The position numbers and the translations under genes are program-made. Below are positions 33,852 through 42,826 of a stretch of DNA of 64,000 nucleotides, piece after piece; the stretch's first letter is position 1, and each line of letters begins with the position of its first letter. The stretch lies in contig NZ_FRCF01000006.1 of NCBI RefSeq assembly GCF_900142805.1, positions 54,468 through 118,467 of the forward strand, read 5' to 3'. The DNA is from Lacicoccus alkaliphilus DSM 16010 (GTDB taxonomy: Bacteria > Bacillota > Bacilli > Staphylococcales > Salinicoccaceae). The notes under the pieces were generated by a model, which worked only from the letters and a program-made list of their open reading frames with translations, had not been told where the DNA came from and ran no database searches.

Positions 33852-35963
33852 CTAATGTGAGTGTATTGTCCTATATACTTTTGAAATGGCATTCGCCCTG
33901 TCTGATACACCAAGCTTATGAAAGATTTTTGTGACATGATTTTTTACTGTATGCGTACTGATGTACAATAACTCTGCAATTTCCTGATTGGTCTTTCCTT
34001 CCGAGATAAGTATGAGCACTTCACGTTCCCTTGGTGAAAGGTTTTTCATCTTTTTGACTGCCCCGGAGACCGCCTTGGCTTCCCCGCTTTCGGAGACATC
34101 AGATAAATCGAATTCAGACTCAGTGACATGAGTCGTTCTCACCAGCGAGGAGAATATTTCAAACACTTCTGAATCCATTTTTTCCAGGCGGGCTGCATCC
34201 TCAGTGCTCTGCTTTATGGCATAAACAAGGCAGAGGGCATAAATGTAGCCCGCGGTCCCCCATCCCCCTACAGCTGTGTCAGAAGAATCTTCTGGATTAA
34301 GTATGGCATTTCCTGTTTCCATTATTGATGCGGCCTCACTGTCAGGAAACATTTTATGCACAAAAGAGGGTGAGTAATAGGAAAGCTGGCATGCCAGTAC
34401 TACAGATTTTGCGATTTCTGAAGAAGACTCCAACCGGCCGGTTATGACTGCTGCAAGTTCAGCGCTTTCCTTCGAGCGTCTGTAAGCCTCCCCATCGAAC
34501 TCGGACACTGCCAAATGCAGGGCTTCGGCTTTCTGTTCCTGTATACCATTGTCACTCCGTTCTGCAAGTTGAAGTGAGACACTTCCGATGATGGAGAGCG
34601 TCTGCAAAAAAGCGAGGTTTTCCTCCATCCCCGTGTTTCCCGCCCCGGGCACAGCTACAGAGAGTATTCCCATCATTTCACGACCATATGAAAGTGGGCA
34701 TTCAATCACTTCCCTGCCGTTTGGCATCACTTCAATCTGTGGCTCATTGGTTTCACCTGCGGGAAATCGGGACAGGTGGGCAGTCCGTTCCATTATGCTT
34801 TTCACGTACTCATTGATATCCCCCTTGTAATTGCCGCGGGTGATCAGCCGGCCTGTATCATTTTCCCTGTCTTTGATGACGATGGATGAGAAAGCCCCTT
34901 CTACAAGGTTGATGCTTATATCAAGTAAAATGAGGATCGTGCGTCTCGGGTCCGGTGTTGAAGCCATCAGGCTGCCTATATCAATGAGTGAAGTCAGCCG
35001 GCTCAGCTGTTGGGAATTCTCCCGGCGCAATCCCTTGATGGTCAGGCTGGATTCCACGAGCGTCGCAATCGTTTGTGCTGTGTTTTTGGTGGAGTCGGTA
35101 ACTCTCCCCTTGGTGAAGCTGCCGCCAAATAGTACAGAGTGTGTGTCATCATGTATTTCCAATAAATCTGTAAAGAGGAACATCGGCTGCTTATCCAGGG
35201 AAGAAAAAAGTCTGGAGCGTCTGTCCCCGGAGATTTCTTCCCAGTATAACCTTTCCCCTGTCAGGGCGGTTCTGCCCAAAAATCCTTCTCCTGCAAGAAA
35301 CCGGGCGCCTTGGAGCGCCCCCTCCTCCTCTCCTTTTATTTTTGTAATAGTATATATATCTTCTCCCGTCTGTTCAGCCAAGCCCAGGAACTCAATATCC
35401 CCCCCTGCAGCGATCACTTGTGAGAACAATTCGATGACCGGGTCTTTCGTGGTCTGTATATGACTTCTCCACTCGTCGGTGAAAATTTCGGTCACGGGGG
35501 TCACTTCTTCATGTCGAAGACACAATGAAGCTATTTGTGCCACTTTCTCGATCAGTCCCAACCATTCATCCTTATTCGCCTCGGCCAGTATAGGGGTGGG
35601 GCGTTCCCTGTCAGGATCGCTTTCATCCAGTAGTTGTTTTGAATCCTTATCTCCTTCCACCAGAACACCCGCCCATAAATAATAGGATGGGCTTTCGTCG
35701 GTAGGTACCGGGGAAGCCATTATAAACAGACCTGATTGAATCTCATAAGTGAGCGCTTTGCTGAGGCTTTCATTATGCATAAGGATTGAGCGGATTTCAC
35801 ACAGAAGCTCCTCCTCTTTTCCCAACAGTCTTTTACACAGGATGAGATCATCTTCTGCTGAAGTGATCACTTCCCCTTTACTGTCTGTCAGAAAAAAAGT
35901 GAGGCCATACTGGGTGGCAAAAGTCTTCTGCACTTTTTCAATCAATTCAATCGAAGAAATCAT
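33852..35963 (-). CDS. Large LuxR-type regulator with PocR-like and GAF sensory domains
   Basis: About 703 residues. The C-terminal 65 residues are a LuxR/FixJ HTH: LSPREREVLILISEGKTNQEIAELLYISTHTVKNHVTKIFHKLGV. The N-terminal part (about 1-165), with YGLTFFLTDSKGEVITSAEDD and a later Cys-containing region, resembles PocR-type sensor domains. GAF-like regions follow (about 170-320, with FLAGEGFLGRTALTGE; and about 335-470). No ATPase domain. Start at ATG 35963 after AGGGGG; an upstream ATG at 35981 is possible. It lies upstream of the tad locus on the same strand, separated by terminators; it is a candidate tad regulator. Confidence 0.8.
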   Translation of the reverse strand: MISSIELIEKVQKTFATQYGLTFFLTDSKGEVITSAEDDLILCKRLLGKEEELLCEIRSILMHNESLSKALTYEIQSGLFIMASPVPTDESPSYYLWAGVLVEGDKDSKQLLDESDPDRERPTPILAEANKDEWLGLIEKVAQIASLCLRHEEVTPVTEIFTDEWRSHIQTTKDPVIELFSQVIAAGGDIEFLGLAEQTGEDIYTITKIKGEEEGALQGARFLAGEGFLGRTALTGERLYWEEISGDRRSRLFSSLDKQPMFLFTDLLEIHDDTHSVLFGGSFTKGRVTDSTKNTAQTIATLVESSLTIKGLRRENSQQLSRLTSLIDIGSLMASTPDPRRTILILLDISINLVEGAFSSIVIKDRENDTGRLITRGNYKGDINEYVKSIMERTAHLSRFPAGETNEPQIEVMPNGREVIECPLSYGREMMGILSVAVPGAGNTGMEENLAFLQTLSIIGSVSLQLAERSDNGIQEQKAEALHLAVSEFDGEAYRRSKESAELAAVITGRLESSSEIAKSVVLACQLSYYSPSFVHKMFPDSEAASIMETGNAILNPEDSSDTAVGGWGTAGYIYALCLVYAIKQSTEDAARLEKMDSEVFEIFSSLVRTTHVTESEFDLSDVSESGEAKAVSGAVKKMKNLSPREREVLILISEGKTNQEIAELLYISTHTVKNHVTKIFHKLGVSDRANAISKVYRTIHSH

Positions 35964-36572
35964 AGTCCCCCTGCCTTTCATGCTGATTTTCCTGAATGTT
36001 TCAAGGTCACTCGTTTTTATTTATCGTTCTTCTATATTTAAATAACCGGCAGGGAGCCATAAAGAAGGTCAGAATCAAGTTCAGCTTTCTTTATACTAAA
36101 GAAATGAATTGAGAAGCAACATCGCAATGTTTTAAGCCAGTAATTGTAAAGATCATATGAAATGAATTTACTTCTAGGACCCCCGAAGCATTTATCTGCC
36201 GGTTAAAATAATGTTTTTATCATATACGTCCCATAACGGCATTTATAAATACCATGAAGCAAGCATATTATTAAATAAATATCCAAAATTCAAAAAGTTA
36301 TTCATTTAATAATAGATGAACCATTTAGATTAATCGACTATTAAGATACAGAATAATATAAAAATATTCATATTGGAAGGCCTTACGCTTTTTTAAACAT
36401 ACGATTTCCTGTTTCTCCTCAAAACTTCTGCGTCGGACCATTAAAAAACCTCCTAAGTCTACAGATTTTAAATTTTATCTGTAAACCTAGGAGGTCACAC
36501 CTTATAAGGGGGCCGGGTTTTAAAATTAATGATGAATCCCAAAAAAATAGATACATGCAGGGCTGAATCGGC
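35964..36572. other. AT-rich 609-bp gap
   Basis: I see no gene here. The stretch 36230-36400 is strikingly AT-rich compared with the flanks. It should contain the promoter of the LuxR-type gene near its left end. A strong terminator for the minus-strand rhodanese gene lies at 36443-36495. Confidence 0.5.
36443..36495 (-). terminator. Strong terminator after the rhodanese pair
   Basis: Outer arms ACCTCCTA (36448-36455) with TAGGAGGT (36488-36495) and inner arms ACAGAT (36461-36466) with ATCTGT (36477-36482). On the minus strand the stem is followed by six T. Confidence 0.85.
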
Positions 36573-36932
36573 CTATGACCAGCTGCTCATTCCGCCCCTG
36601 ACATTGTAGATCTTGTTGAAGCCCATCTTCTTGAGCATTTTTGAAGCTCTCGCACTTCTCATACCGCTCTGGCAGATGACGACGACTTCCTTGTCCTTAT
36701 CCAGCTTATCCGCCTTGCCTGAAAGGCTCTGAAGTGGAATATTTTTGAAAGGTTCACGGTGGTTGGCCTTATACTCACCCGGCGTACGCACGTCGATGAA
36801 TTGGACATCCTTATCATTGAACTTACTCTTAGCATCCTCCACGCTGATATTGGTGATGCCCTTCGCCGGCATGAAACGGCTGGCGATCAATACGACGATT
36901 ACGGCGATTAAAATCCATGTGATCAAATCCAT
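36573..36932 (-). CDS. Membrane-anchored rhodanese
   Basis: 119 residues. An N-terminal membrane segment (about 3-19) precedes a single rhodanese domain with ISVEDAKSKFNDKDVQFIDVRTPGEYKANH and the active-site loop CQSGMRSAR (Cys about 88). It would transfer sulfane sulfur to thiols at the membrane face; with one N-terminal segment, the side depends on topology that the sequence does not settle. It is the second gene of a two-rhodanese unit whose promoter carries a CstR-like operator. Confidence 0.88.
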   Translation of the reverse strand: MDLITWILIAVIVVLIASRFMPAKGITNISVEDAKSKFNDKDVQFIDVRTPGEYKANHREPFKNIPLQSLSGKADKLDKDKEVVVICQSGMRSARASKMLKKMGFNKIYNVRGGMSSWS

Positions 36933-36983
36933 TATGAGTCACTCCTGAACATTCATATTTTGAAGGCTTGTGAGGCGAGGGGG

Positions 36984-37280
36984 CTATTCTGTCTTTCCTT
37001 CCCATTTGGACATGCCGTCTTCCATATTCGTGACATCATAGCCTTTAAGGGAAAGTATTCCACTTGCTTTGCTGCCTCTTCTGCCTGCGTTGCATGTGAC
37101 ATAATGATGTTGGTCCTTGTCGATTTCGTCCAGACGTTCTTCAAGTTCGCCCAGCGGGATATGTTTTGCACCCGGGATCTTCCCTTCGGCGACTTCATTG
37201 TCTTCCCTGACGTCAATGATGTTCACCTCTTCTCCTGAAGTCAACTTCTGATTGAGTTCTTTCGCGGTAATCCGTTTCAT
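36984..37280 (-). CDS. Single-domain rhodanese sulfurtransferase
   Basis: About 98 residues. MKRITAKELNQKL opens the domain; NIIDVREDNEVAEGKIPGAKHIPLGEL and the loop VTCNAGRRGSKAS hold the active-site Cys. The loop C-N-A-G-R-R resembles those of CstA/PspE-like rhodaneses in persulfide loci. GGAGG lies 9 bases before the ATG at 37280, so the in-frame ATG at 37295 is not needed. It is cytosolic and leads the two-gene unit. Confidence 0.9.
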   Translation of the reverse strand: MKRITAKELNQKLTSGEEVNIIDVREDNEVAEGKIPGAKHIPLGELEERLDEIDKDQHHYVTCNAGRRGSKASGILSLKGYDVTNMEDGMSKWEGKTE

Positions 37281-37384
37281 TTTAAATACCTCCAAATTTT
37301 TGAATATAGGATGACTTTATCCATAAGCAGAGTCCAACACTGACCGGTGTCATGAATGGAATGCTCAATGATCCGTTTGTAACG

Positions 37385-37412
37385 ATTATATACCTTCAGG
37401 GTATATTATCAA
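37385..37412 (-). promoter_or_regulatory. Promoter of the rhodanese pair with CstR-like operator in the spacer
   Basis: On the minus strand TTGATA (37407-37412) and TATAAT (37385-37390) are separated by 16 bp. The spacer holds ATACC-TTCA-GGGTAT when read on the plus strand (37390-37404). This resembles the three copies of ATACCCCTATAGGTAT that flank the cst promoters at 46.7-47.2 kb, so CstR control is likely. Confidence 0.7.
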
Positions 37413-37609
37413 GCGTGATGCATCATTTGTTCAAGCCTTAGCCGGGTCCTGGACCGAAGCAGCCAGGGGCTGATGCATGCAGATCATTACAGCTTTCAAC
37501 TTTCTCCGTATAATATCCCTTCTGTCTTGCAATGATCGTATGGACTGCCGAAAATGATATTCGAATATGCTATGATTAACATTAAATAAGACTAGCGGAA
37601 GTGATGGAA

Positions 37610-38299
37610 ATGGGCATAAAAAGGAAAAAAGTATATGAAGAAATAGTGGACATCATCATGACGGATATAAAATCGGGTGAGATGAAACCGGGCGACAGGC
37701 TGCCTTCCATCACGGATATGGCAAAGACATATCAGGTGTCTTCCGCCTCTGTCAGGGAAGCGTTGAACAGTCTCAGGGTCATGGATATCGTGGAAGTGAA
37801 ACATGGCCAGGGGTCGTTCATCAAGGAAAAGATGCCGCTCGGTTTTGAGCAGAACTTTGAGATCATCACCCGTTCGGATATAGAAAACCTTTTGGAGTTG
37901 AGGAAGATCATCGAAGTGGGCAGCGCGAGGGCGGCTTCACAAAAGGCCGGTAAGGAAGGCCTCCGGAAAATCAGGGCGGCACTGGATAAGATGTGGGCGG
38001 CCCTGGAAAACAATGACCTTGGTGAACAGGCGGATTATGAATTTCATATCAGCATCGCGGAAGCGACGGGCAATCCGCTGCTGGTCACCCTGCTCGAAGA
38101 TGTGTCGGAAACGATGATCCGCACGATGAAGGAAACGCGGCGGATCTGGCTGTATGAAGAGCAGAAATCCATCCAGAAGATTCATAATGAACATGAACTG
38201 ATTTACGAAGCCATTCAGGCAGGTGATGAAGAAGAGGTTGCGAAGCATATGTACAATCATCTCATCGGGGTGGAAGATGTGCTGCTGGAGCATTACTGA
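37610..38299 (+). CDS. FadR-subfamily GntR regulator (LldR-like)
   Basis: About 229 residues. The N-terminal winged helix has YEEIVDIIMTDIKSGEMKPGDRLPSITDMAKTYQVSSASVREALNSLR; the C-terminal FCD domain has DYEFHISIAEATGNPLL and HNEHELIYEAIQAGD, with His and Asp positions typical of the metal site. Regulators of this class next to lactate permease sense lactate or related hydroxyacids. GTG 37601, ATG 37604 and ATG 37610 are all possible starts; GGAAGTG 6 bases upstream favours 37610. It precedes lctP with its own terminator. Confidence 0.85.
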   Translation: MGIKRKKVYEEIVDIIMTDIKSGEMKPGDRLPSITDMAKTYQVSSASVREALNSLRVMDIVEVKHGQGSFIKEKMPLGFEQNFEIITRSDIENLLELRKIIEVGSARAASQKAGKEGLRKIRAALDKMWAALENNDLGEQADYEFHISIAEATGNPLLVTLLEDVSETMIRTMKETRRIWLYEEQKSIQKIHNEHELIYEAIQAGDEEEVAKHMYNHLIGVEDVLLEHY

Positions 38300-38361
38300 G
38301 GAAGGGGATCCTTAATGAACCAATAAAAACAGGTCGGCTGAAAATTTAAGGCATCGTCATG

Positions 38362-38399
38362 AATTAGAACCTCCGATATAAGGATGTTCTAATTTTTTA
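38362..38399 (+). terminator. Terminator after the GntR gene
   Basis: AATTAGAAC and TCC (38362-38374) pair with GGA and GTTCTAATT (38382-38394), followed by TTTTAATA. Confidence 0.8.
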
Positions 38400-38427
38400 A
38401 TATCTGGCCAAAGTCCAGGTGACCCCC

Positions 38428-38489
38428 TTGACATATGGAAAGCGGTTACATATACTCGATATATCTTTAGGTCATCTGATGACCAGATG
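38428..38489 (+). promoter_or_regulatory. lctP promoter with cre-like box and GntR-type operator
   Basis: TTGACA (38428-38433), 17-bp spacer and TATACT (38451-38456) form a strong promoter. The spacer contains GGAAAGCGGTTACA (38437-38450), one mismatch from the cre consensus. Just past the expected start, GGTCATC-T-GATGACC (38470-38484) is a perfect palindrome, with an overlapping CATCTG..CAGATG pair ending at 38489. The neighbouring GntR regulator is the natural ligand for this operator. Confidence 0.75.
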
Positions 38490-38520
38490 TCATAAGTTTT
38501 GGAAAGCAAGGGGGAGTTTC

Positions 38521-40290
38521 ATGCTGGTCTTTTTAAGTCTGTTACCAATTTTATCGATATTTTTCTTTTTGGTCATTTTGAGGTGGTCGGCCAAAAAAGG
38601 GATGCTGTACAGTTTCATCCTCACGATTTTAATTGCCTTCTTCGGATGGCAGATGGGCGTCATAGAAATCGCCGCTGCTTCTTTAAAAGGGGTCATGACA
38701 GCGCTTGAAGTCGGTGTCATCGTATTCGGGGCGGTGTTATTGCTCAACATGATGAAGGTGAGCGGTGCCGTGGATACCATCCGTTCTTCATTCACAAGCA
38801 TTTCACCGGACCGGAGGGTTCAGGCGATCATCGTCGCGTGGCTTTTCGGTACATTTCTGGAAGGTGCAGCAGGGTGGGGTGCACCTGCAACCATCGTCGG
38901 GCCGTTGCTGATCGCCCTTGGTTTTCCGGCACTCGCTGCCGTCATCATCGCACTGATGCTCCAGTCCACACCTGTGTCATACGGTGCCGTGGGCACTCCG
39001 ATATTGGTCGGTGTCAATACGAGCGTTGAAAACCAGCCGGTGGTCAATGATTACCTGGCGCGTGAAGGCATGGAATTATCTCAGTTCATTTTCGACGTGG
39101 GCGCCCAGGTGTCCATATTCCATGCGATGATCGGCTTGTTCATCCCCCTGTTCATGTCGGCGATGCTGACCAGGTTCTTCGGGAAGAACAAAAGCTTCCT
39201 CGAAGGTCTGGCCGTCTGGCCGTTCGCCATTTTTGCCGGTCTCGCATTCGTCATACCCTACTCATTGACTGCAAACATGCTGGGGCCGGAATTCCCGTCA
39301 CTCATCGGGGGGTTGGTTGGAATGCTGATCGTCATACCGCTTGCGAGGAAAGGATTCCTCATGCCGAAGGATACATTCGAATTCGAGTCACAGGATAAGT
39401 GGCCGTTGTCGTGGATGAGTGACATTTCAACTGAAGCGAACGCAAGCCGGAATATTTCAATGTCGAAGGCGTGGCTGCCATATGTACTTGTGGCACTGCT
39501 CCTCGTAGCCACCAGAATTGAAGCGCTCGGATTGAATGCGATCGTTTCCGCATGGCAGATATCATTCGATGACATATTGGGTACCGGAATCAACCACAGC
39601 CTCTCACCGTTGATGATCCCGGGGGTGGTCTTCATCCTGGTCGCCATCGCCACCGGATTCATCCACAAAGTGGATTTCAAAGGGATGGGCAGTGCGTTTA
39701 AAGTATCCTGGAAAACGATCCTGTCCGCCATGGCGGCGCTGATCGTTTCTGTGCCGCTCGTTCAGGTGTTCATCAACTCGGGCATCAATGATGCGGGATA
39801 TGAATCGATGCCGCTGATTCTTGCCCATGCGGCTGCAGGATTGTTCGGGGACGGCTGGCCCCTGGTCTCCCCTGCCATAGGTGGACTGGGCGCCTTTGCA
39901 GCAGGCAGCAACACCGTCAGTAATATGATGTTCGGGCTGTTCCAGTTCGGGGTCGCGGATGAGATCGATGTGAGTCCGCTGGTCATCGTCTCACTGCAGG
40001 CGGTGGGTGGTGCTGCAGGGAATATGATCTGTGTCCATAATGTGGTGGCTGCGAGTGCGGCTGTAGGCCTGATAGGCAAAGAAGGTTCCGTCATCACCAA
40101 ATTATTGATACCGACCGCATTTTACATCGTTTTTGCCGGAGCGATCGGCTATGCTTGGGTCAACAGCATCGGTTTCAATGCCGGCACCCTCATCATTGCG
40201 GTGATACTGCTCACCATCATCACAGGTATACTTTACTCTTATAAGAGAATGAGGAAAACAAAGGAAAGTTATAAATGGAAAGAAGGATGA
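38521..40290 (+). CDS. lctP: L-lactate permease
   Basis: About 589 residues and 13-14 membrane segments. Family landmarks: [37 protein letters not shown] near residues 115-150, [13 protein letters not shown], and later [22 protein letters not shown] and [24 protein letters not shown]. It imports lactate with protons. AAGGGGGAG precedes the ATG at 38521; the frame is open upstream through the promoter and operator, so the longer ORF is not real. An Mqo/Lqo dehydrogenase follows at once, and the pair should take up and oxidise lactate. Confidence 0.93.
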   Translation: MLVFLSLLPILSIFFFLVILRWSAKKGMLYSFILTILIAFFGWQMGVIEIAAASLKGVMTALEVGVIVFGAVLLLNMMKVSGAVDTIRSSFTSISPDRRVQAIIVAWLFGTFLEGAAGWGAPATIVGPLLIALGFPALAAVIIALMLQSTPVSYGAVGTPILVGVNTSVENQPVVNDYLAREGMELSQFIFDVGAQVSIFHAMIGLFIPLFMSAMLTRFFGKNKSFLEGLAVWPFAIFAGLAFVIPYSLTANMLGPEFPSLIGGLVGMLIVIPLARKGFLMPKDTFEFESQDKWPLSWMSDISTEANASRNISMSKAWLPYVLVALLLVATRIEALGLNAIVSAWQISFDDILGTGINHSLSPLMIPGVVFILVAIATGFIHKVDFKGMGSAFKVSWKTILSAMAALIVSVPLVQVFINSGINDAGYESMPLILAHAAAGLFGDGWPLVSPAIGGLGAFAAGSNTVSNMMFGLFQFGVADEIDVSPLVIVSLQAVGGAAGNMICVHNVVAASAAVGLIGKEGSVITKLLIPTAFYIVFAGAIGYAWVNSIGFNAGTLIIAVILLTIITGILYSYKRMRKTKESYKWKEG

Positions 40291-40292
40291 AT

Positions 40293-41771
40293 ATGGATAA
40301 TGCAAAACCTAAAAAAGTCATATTAATCGGTGCCGGCATCATGAGCGCAACATTCGGTACATTTTTGAAAAATGTGGAACCCGACTGGAACATCAAATTG
40401 TTCGAACGGCTGGATGCACCGGCAATGGAAAGTTCGCACGGACAGAATAACGCCGGCACGGGTCATGCGGCATTATGCGAGCTGAATTACACGGTCGAAC
40501 AGGAAGACGGTTCTGTAGATATAGAGAAGGCCAAGGAAATCAATGAACAGTTCGAGATATCGATGCAATTCTGGTCCTATCTGGTCAGGAATCAACATAT
40601 TGATGATCCCCGGGCTTTCATCCGTCCCCTGCCCCATATCAGTTTTGTATATGGCGAAGATAATGTGAATTTCCTGAAGAAGCGGTATGAAGCACTCTCC
40701 CCGCTTCCGATGTTCGAAAGCATGGAGTATTCCGAAGATCATGAGGTGCTGTCAGAATGGATGCCGCTGATGATGGAAGGACGCGCGGCCGAGGAACGTG
40801 TTGCGGCAAGCAGGATGGACGGCGGCACTGATGTCAACTTTGGTGAATTGACGCGGAAAATGATGGGTGATATCAACGGACATGAGAATGCCGAAGTCCA
40901 CTACCGTCATGAAGTGGCTGATTTCAGGCAGATGAAGAACGGCCAGTGGGAAGTGAAGGTGCGGAATCTTGAAAATGATACGGTTGAATATCATACAGCG
41001 GACCACATCTTCATCGGTGCGGGGGGCCATGCCATCCCGCTGCTGCAGAAGACGGGCATACCGGAGAGCCGGCAGCTTGGTGGATTTCCGATCAGCGGCA
41101 CGTTTCTGGTCTGCAACAACCCGGAAGTCGTCGACCGCCACGACGCGAAAGTATACGGCAAAGAGCCGAAGGGCACACCGCCGATGACGGTGCCCCACCT
41201 CGACAGGCGTTATCTGGAGGACAAGACAAGCTTGTTGTTCGGTCCATTTGCAGCGATCGGACCGAAGTTTCTGAAGGAAGGCTCCAATATGGATCTTTTC
41301 AGGTCCCTTAAATCGAATAATATACTGACGATGCTTTCTGCAGGTGCGAAAAATGGATCACTGGTCAAATATTCCATCCAGCAGGTGATGATGGATAAGG
41401 CAGACCGGATGAAGGAACTGCGCAAATTCGTGCCGGATGCAAAAGATGAGGATTGGGATCTGCATGTTGCCGGAAAACGCGTGCAGGTCATCAAGGATAC
41501 CGAAGCACACGGCCGCGGATATATACAGTTTGGAACAGAAGTCGTGCATTCCGGGGACAATTCCGTCATCGCTTTGCTCGGGGAGTCGCCGGGCGCATCC
41601 GTCTCGGTATCGACGGCGCTCGAAGTCTTCGAGAAGAGCTTTTCCGAATACATTGACAAATGGACGCCGAAAATCCAGGAAATCATCCCTTCCTACGGTC
41701 GATCACTGATCGAAGACAGTGGACTACTGCAGGAAATAAGGGAATCCACCACCCGGGATCTGGAACTCTGA
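40293..41771 (+). CDS. lqo: Malate:quinone oxidoreductase family enzyme, probable lactate:quinone oxidoreductase
   Basis: About 492 residues. FAD-binding N-terminus VILIGAGIMSATFGTFLKNVEPDW, then ESSHGQNNAGTGHAALCELNYT, typical of Mqo. Later FIGAGGHAIPLLQKTGIPE and ALLGESPGASVSVSTALEV. Membrane-peripheral flavoprotein passing electrons to quinone. In S. aureus one Mqo-family member next to a lactate permease acts on lactate (Lqo); the same gene pair here suggests lactate rather than malate, an inference from context. The start at ATG 40293 follows AGAAGGATGAAT; it lies 2 bases after the lctP stop. Confidence 0.82.
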   Translation: MDNAKPKKVILIGAGIMSATFGTFLKNVEPDWNIKLFERLDAPAMESSHGQNNAGTGHAALCELNYTVEQEDGSVDIEKAKEINEQFEISMQFWSYLVRNQHIDDPRAFIRPLPHISFVYGEDNVNFLKKRYEALSPLPMFESMEYSEDHEVLSEWMPLMMEGRAAEERVAASRMDGGTDVNFGELTRKMMGDINGHENAEVHYRHEVADFRQMKNGQWEVKVRNLENDTVEYHTADHIFIGAGGHAIPLLQKTGIPESRQLGGFPISGTFLVCNNPEVVDRHDAKVYGKEPKGTPPMTVPHLDRRYLEDKTSLLFGPFAAIGPKFLKEGSNMDLFRSLKSNNILTMLSAGAKNGSLVKYSIQQVMMDKADRMKELRKFVPDAKDEDWDLHVAGKRVQVIKDTEAHGRGYIQFGTEVVHSGDNSVIALLGESPGASVSVSTALEVFEKSFSEYIDKWTPKIQEIIPSYGRSLIEDSGLLQEIRESTTRDLEL

Positions 41772-41787
41772 ATATATGGACATTCAT

Positions 41788-41820
41788 CCGTATCATCCAA
41801 AAGCCGGATGATGCGGGTTT
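41788..41820 (+). terminator. Terminator after lqo
   Basis: CCG and ATCATCC (41788-41798) pair with GGATGAT and CGG (41806-41816), with one T-G mismatch, followed by GTTTTATTG. Confidence 0.75.
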
Positions 41821-42000
41821 TATTGTGTGCCGTCGCTGTACGGACAATCAAATTTGAACGCCTTGCCGGGGAACCTGTCAATTATAAAAAGGAATGATAT
41901 GTGCCGGAAAAGGGTACGTGGAAAATAAAAGGAATGTGGCATCCTGAGTTTCACCACTCTGCCCATTCCTGTCAAGATGCCCTGATATAAGGAGGATTGC

Positions 42001-42765
42001 ATGAATATATTAAGAAACGATCAATATTTCCGGTATGGTGATGAAGACTTCCGCGTCGGTACGAGGCGTCCGGGCCTGGCCTTCCAGGATTTCGCCCGTG
42101 AAGATTATGCTTTCGGCCCCCTCAGCCGCTTCGACCATGTGCATCTGGCCGAAGACTACCTCATAAAGATGCACCTGCATCATAATGATGAAATACTGAG
42201 TTATATTTACAAAGGTGAGATGCTCCACCGCGATACAGAGGACAACAAAGTACTGTTGACGCCGGACAGACTGATGGTGATGAATGCAGGACACGAGTTC
42301 CATCACGAAGAATCGACACCGCATGCAGACAATGAGATGCTGCAGATACTGATCCGTCCTGAAGAAGAAGATCTGCAGCCCGACGTGCAGTTTTGGGAGC
42401 GGGAAGTCAAGTCCGATTCCAAGTGGAACCTCATCGCCGGTCCCCGATCAATGAATCCGCCGATGGTGGTGCGCAATGAAGTTGCTGTATTTGATTTGCA
42501 TGGCAAAGCGGGCGATGAAATCCGGATTCCAACCGAGGCGTCGATGACACCGTGGCTGTACGTCATGGACGGGCGCACTGAAGTTTCGGGTGAACCGCTT
42601 GATAAGGGCGATGGCATCACAGGCAGTGCTGACGAATTGAAGACTGTGAAGCTGAACGAAGATGCAACCCTCGTGTTGTTCCTGGTGGAACTTGATGCAC
42701 CGATGACGCTGAAAGGCAACTTCAGCGGCCATAAACGCAACAGTATGAAGCGGTATCAGAAATAG
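42001..42765 (+). CDS. Pirin-family bicupin
   Basis: 254 residues. The N-terminal cupin contains FGPLSRFDHVHLAEDYLIKMHLHHNDEILSYIYKGEM, with His residues in place of the metal ligands of pirins, and HEFHHEESTPHADNEMLQILIRPEE. The C-terminal cupin is weaker. Bacterial pirins include quercetinase-like enzymes and regulators; no specific role can be given. TAAGGAGG lies 6 bases before the ATG. It is monocistronic between two terminators. Confidence 0.85.
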   Translation: MNILRNDQYFRYGDEDFRVGTRRPGLAFQDFAREDYAFGPLSRFDHVHLAEDYLIKMHLHHNDEILSYIYKGEMLHRDTEDNKVLLTPDRLMVMNAGHEFHHEESTPHADNEMLQILIRPEEEDLQPDVQFWEREVKSDSKWNLIAGPRSMNPPMVVRNEVAVFDLHGKAGDEIRIPTEASMTPWLYVMDGRTEVSGEPLDKGDGITGSADELKTVKLNEDATLVLFLVELDAPMTLKGNFSGHKRNSMKRYQK

Positions 42766-42776
42766 AAGCGGTTCAT

Positions 42777-42815
42777 AAAACCCCCAAAGTCCTAATGGCG
42801 GACTTTGGGGGTTTT
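42777..42815. terminator. Bidirectional terminator
   Basis: A 16-bp perfect stem (42777-42792 with 42800-42815), AAAACCCCCAAAGTCC against GGACTTTGGGGGTTTT, between the convergent pirin and histidine-kinase genes. Confidence 0.9.
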
Positions 42816-42826
42816 AAGCCTGTAAA

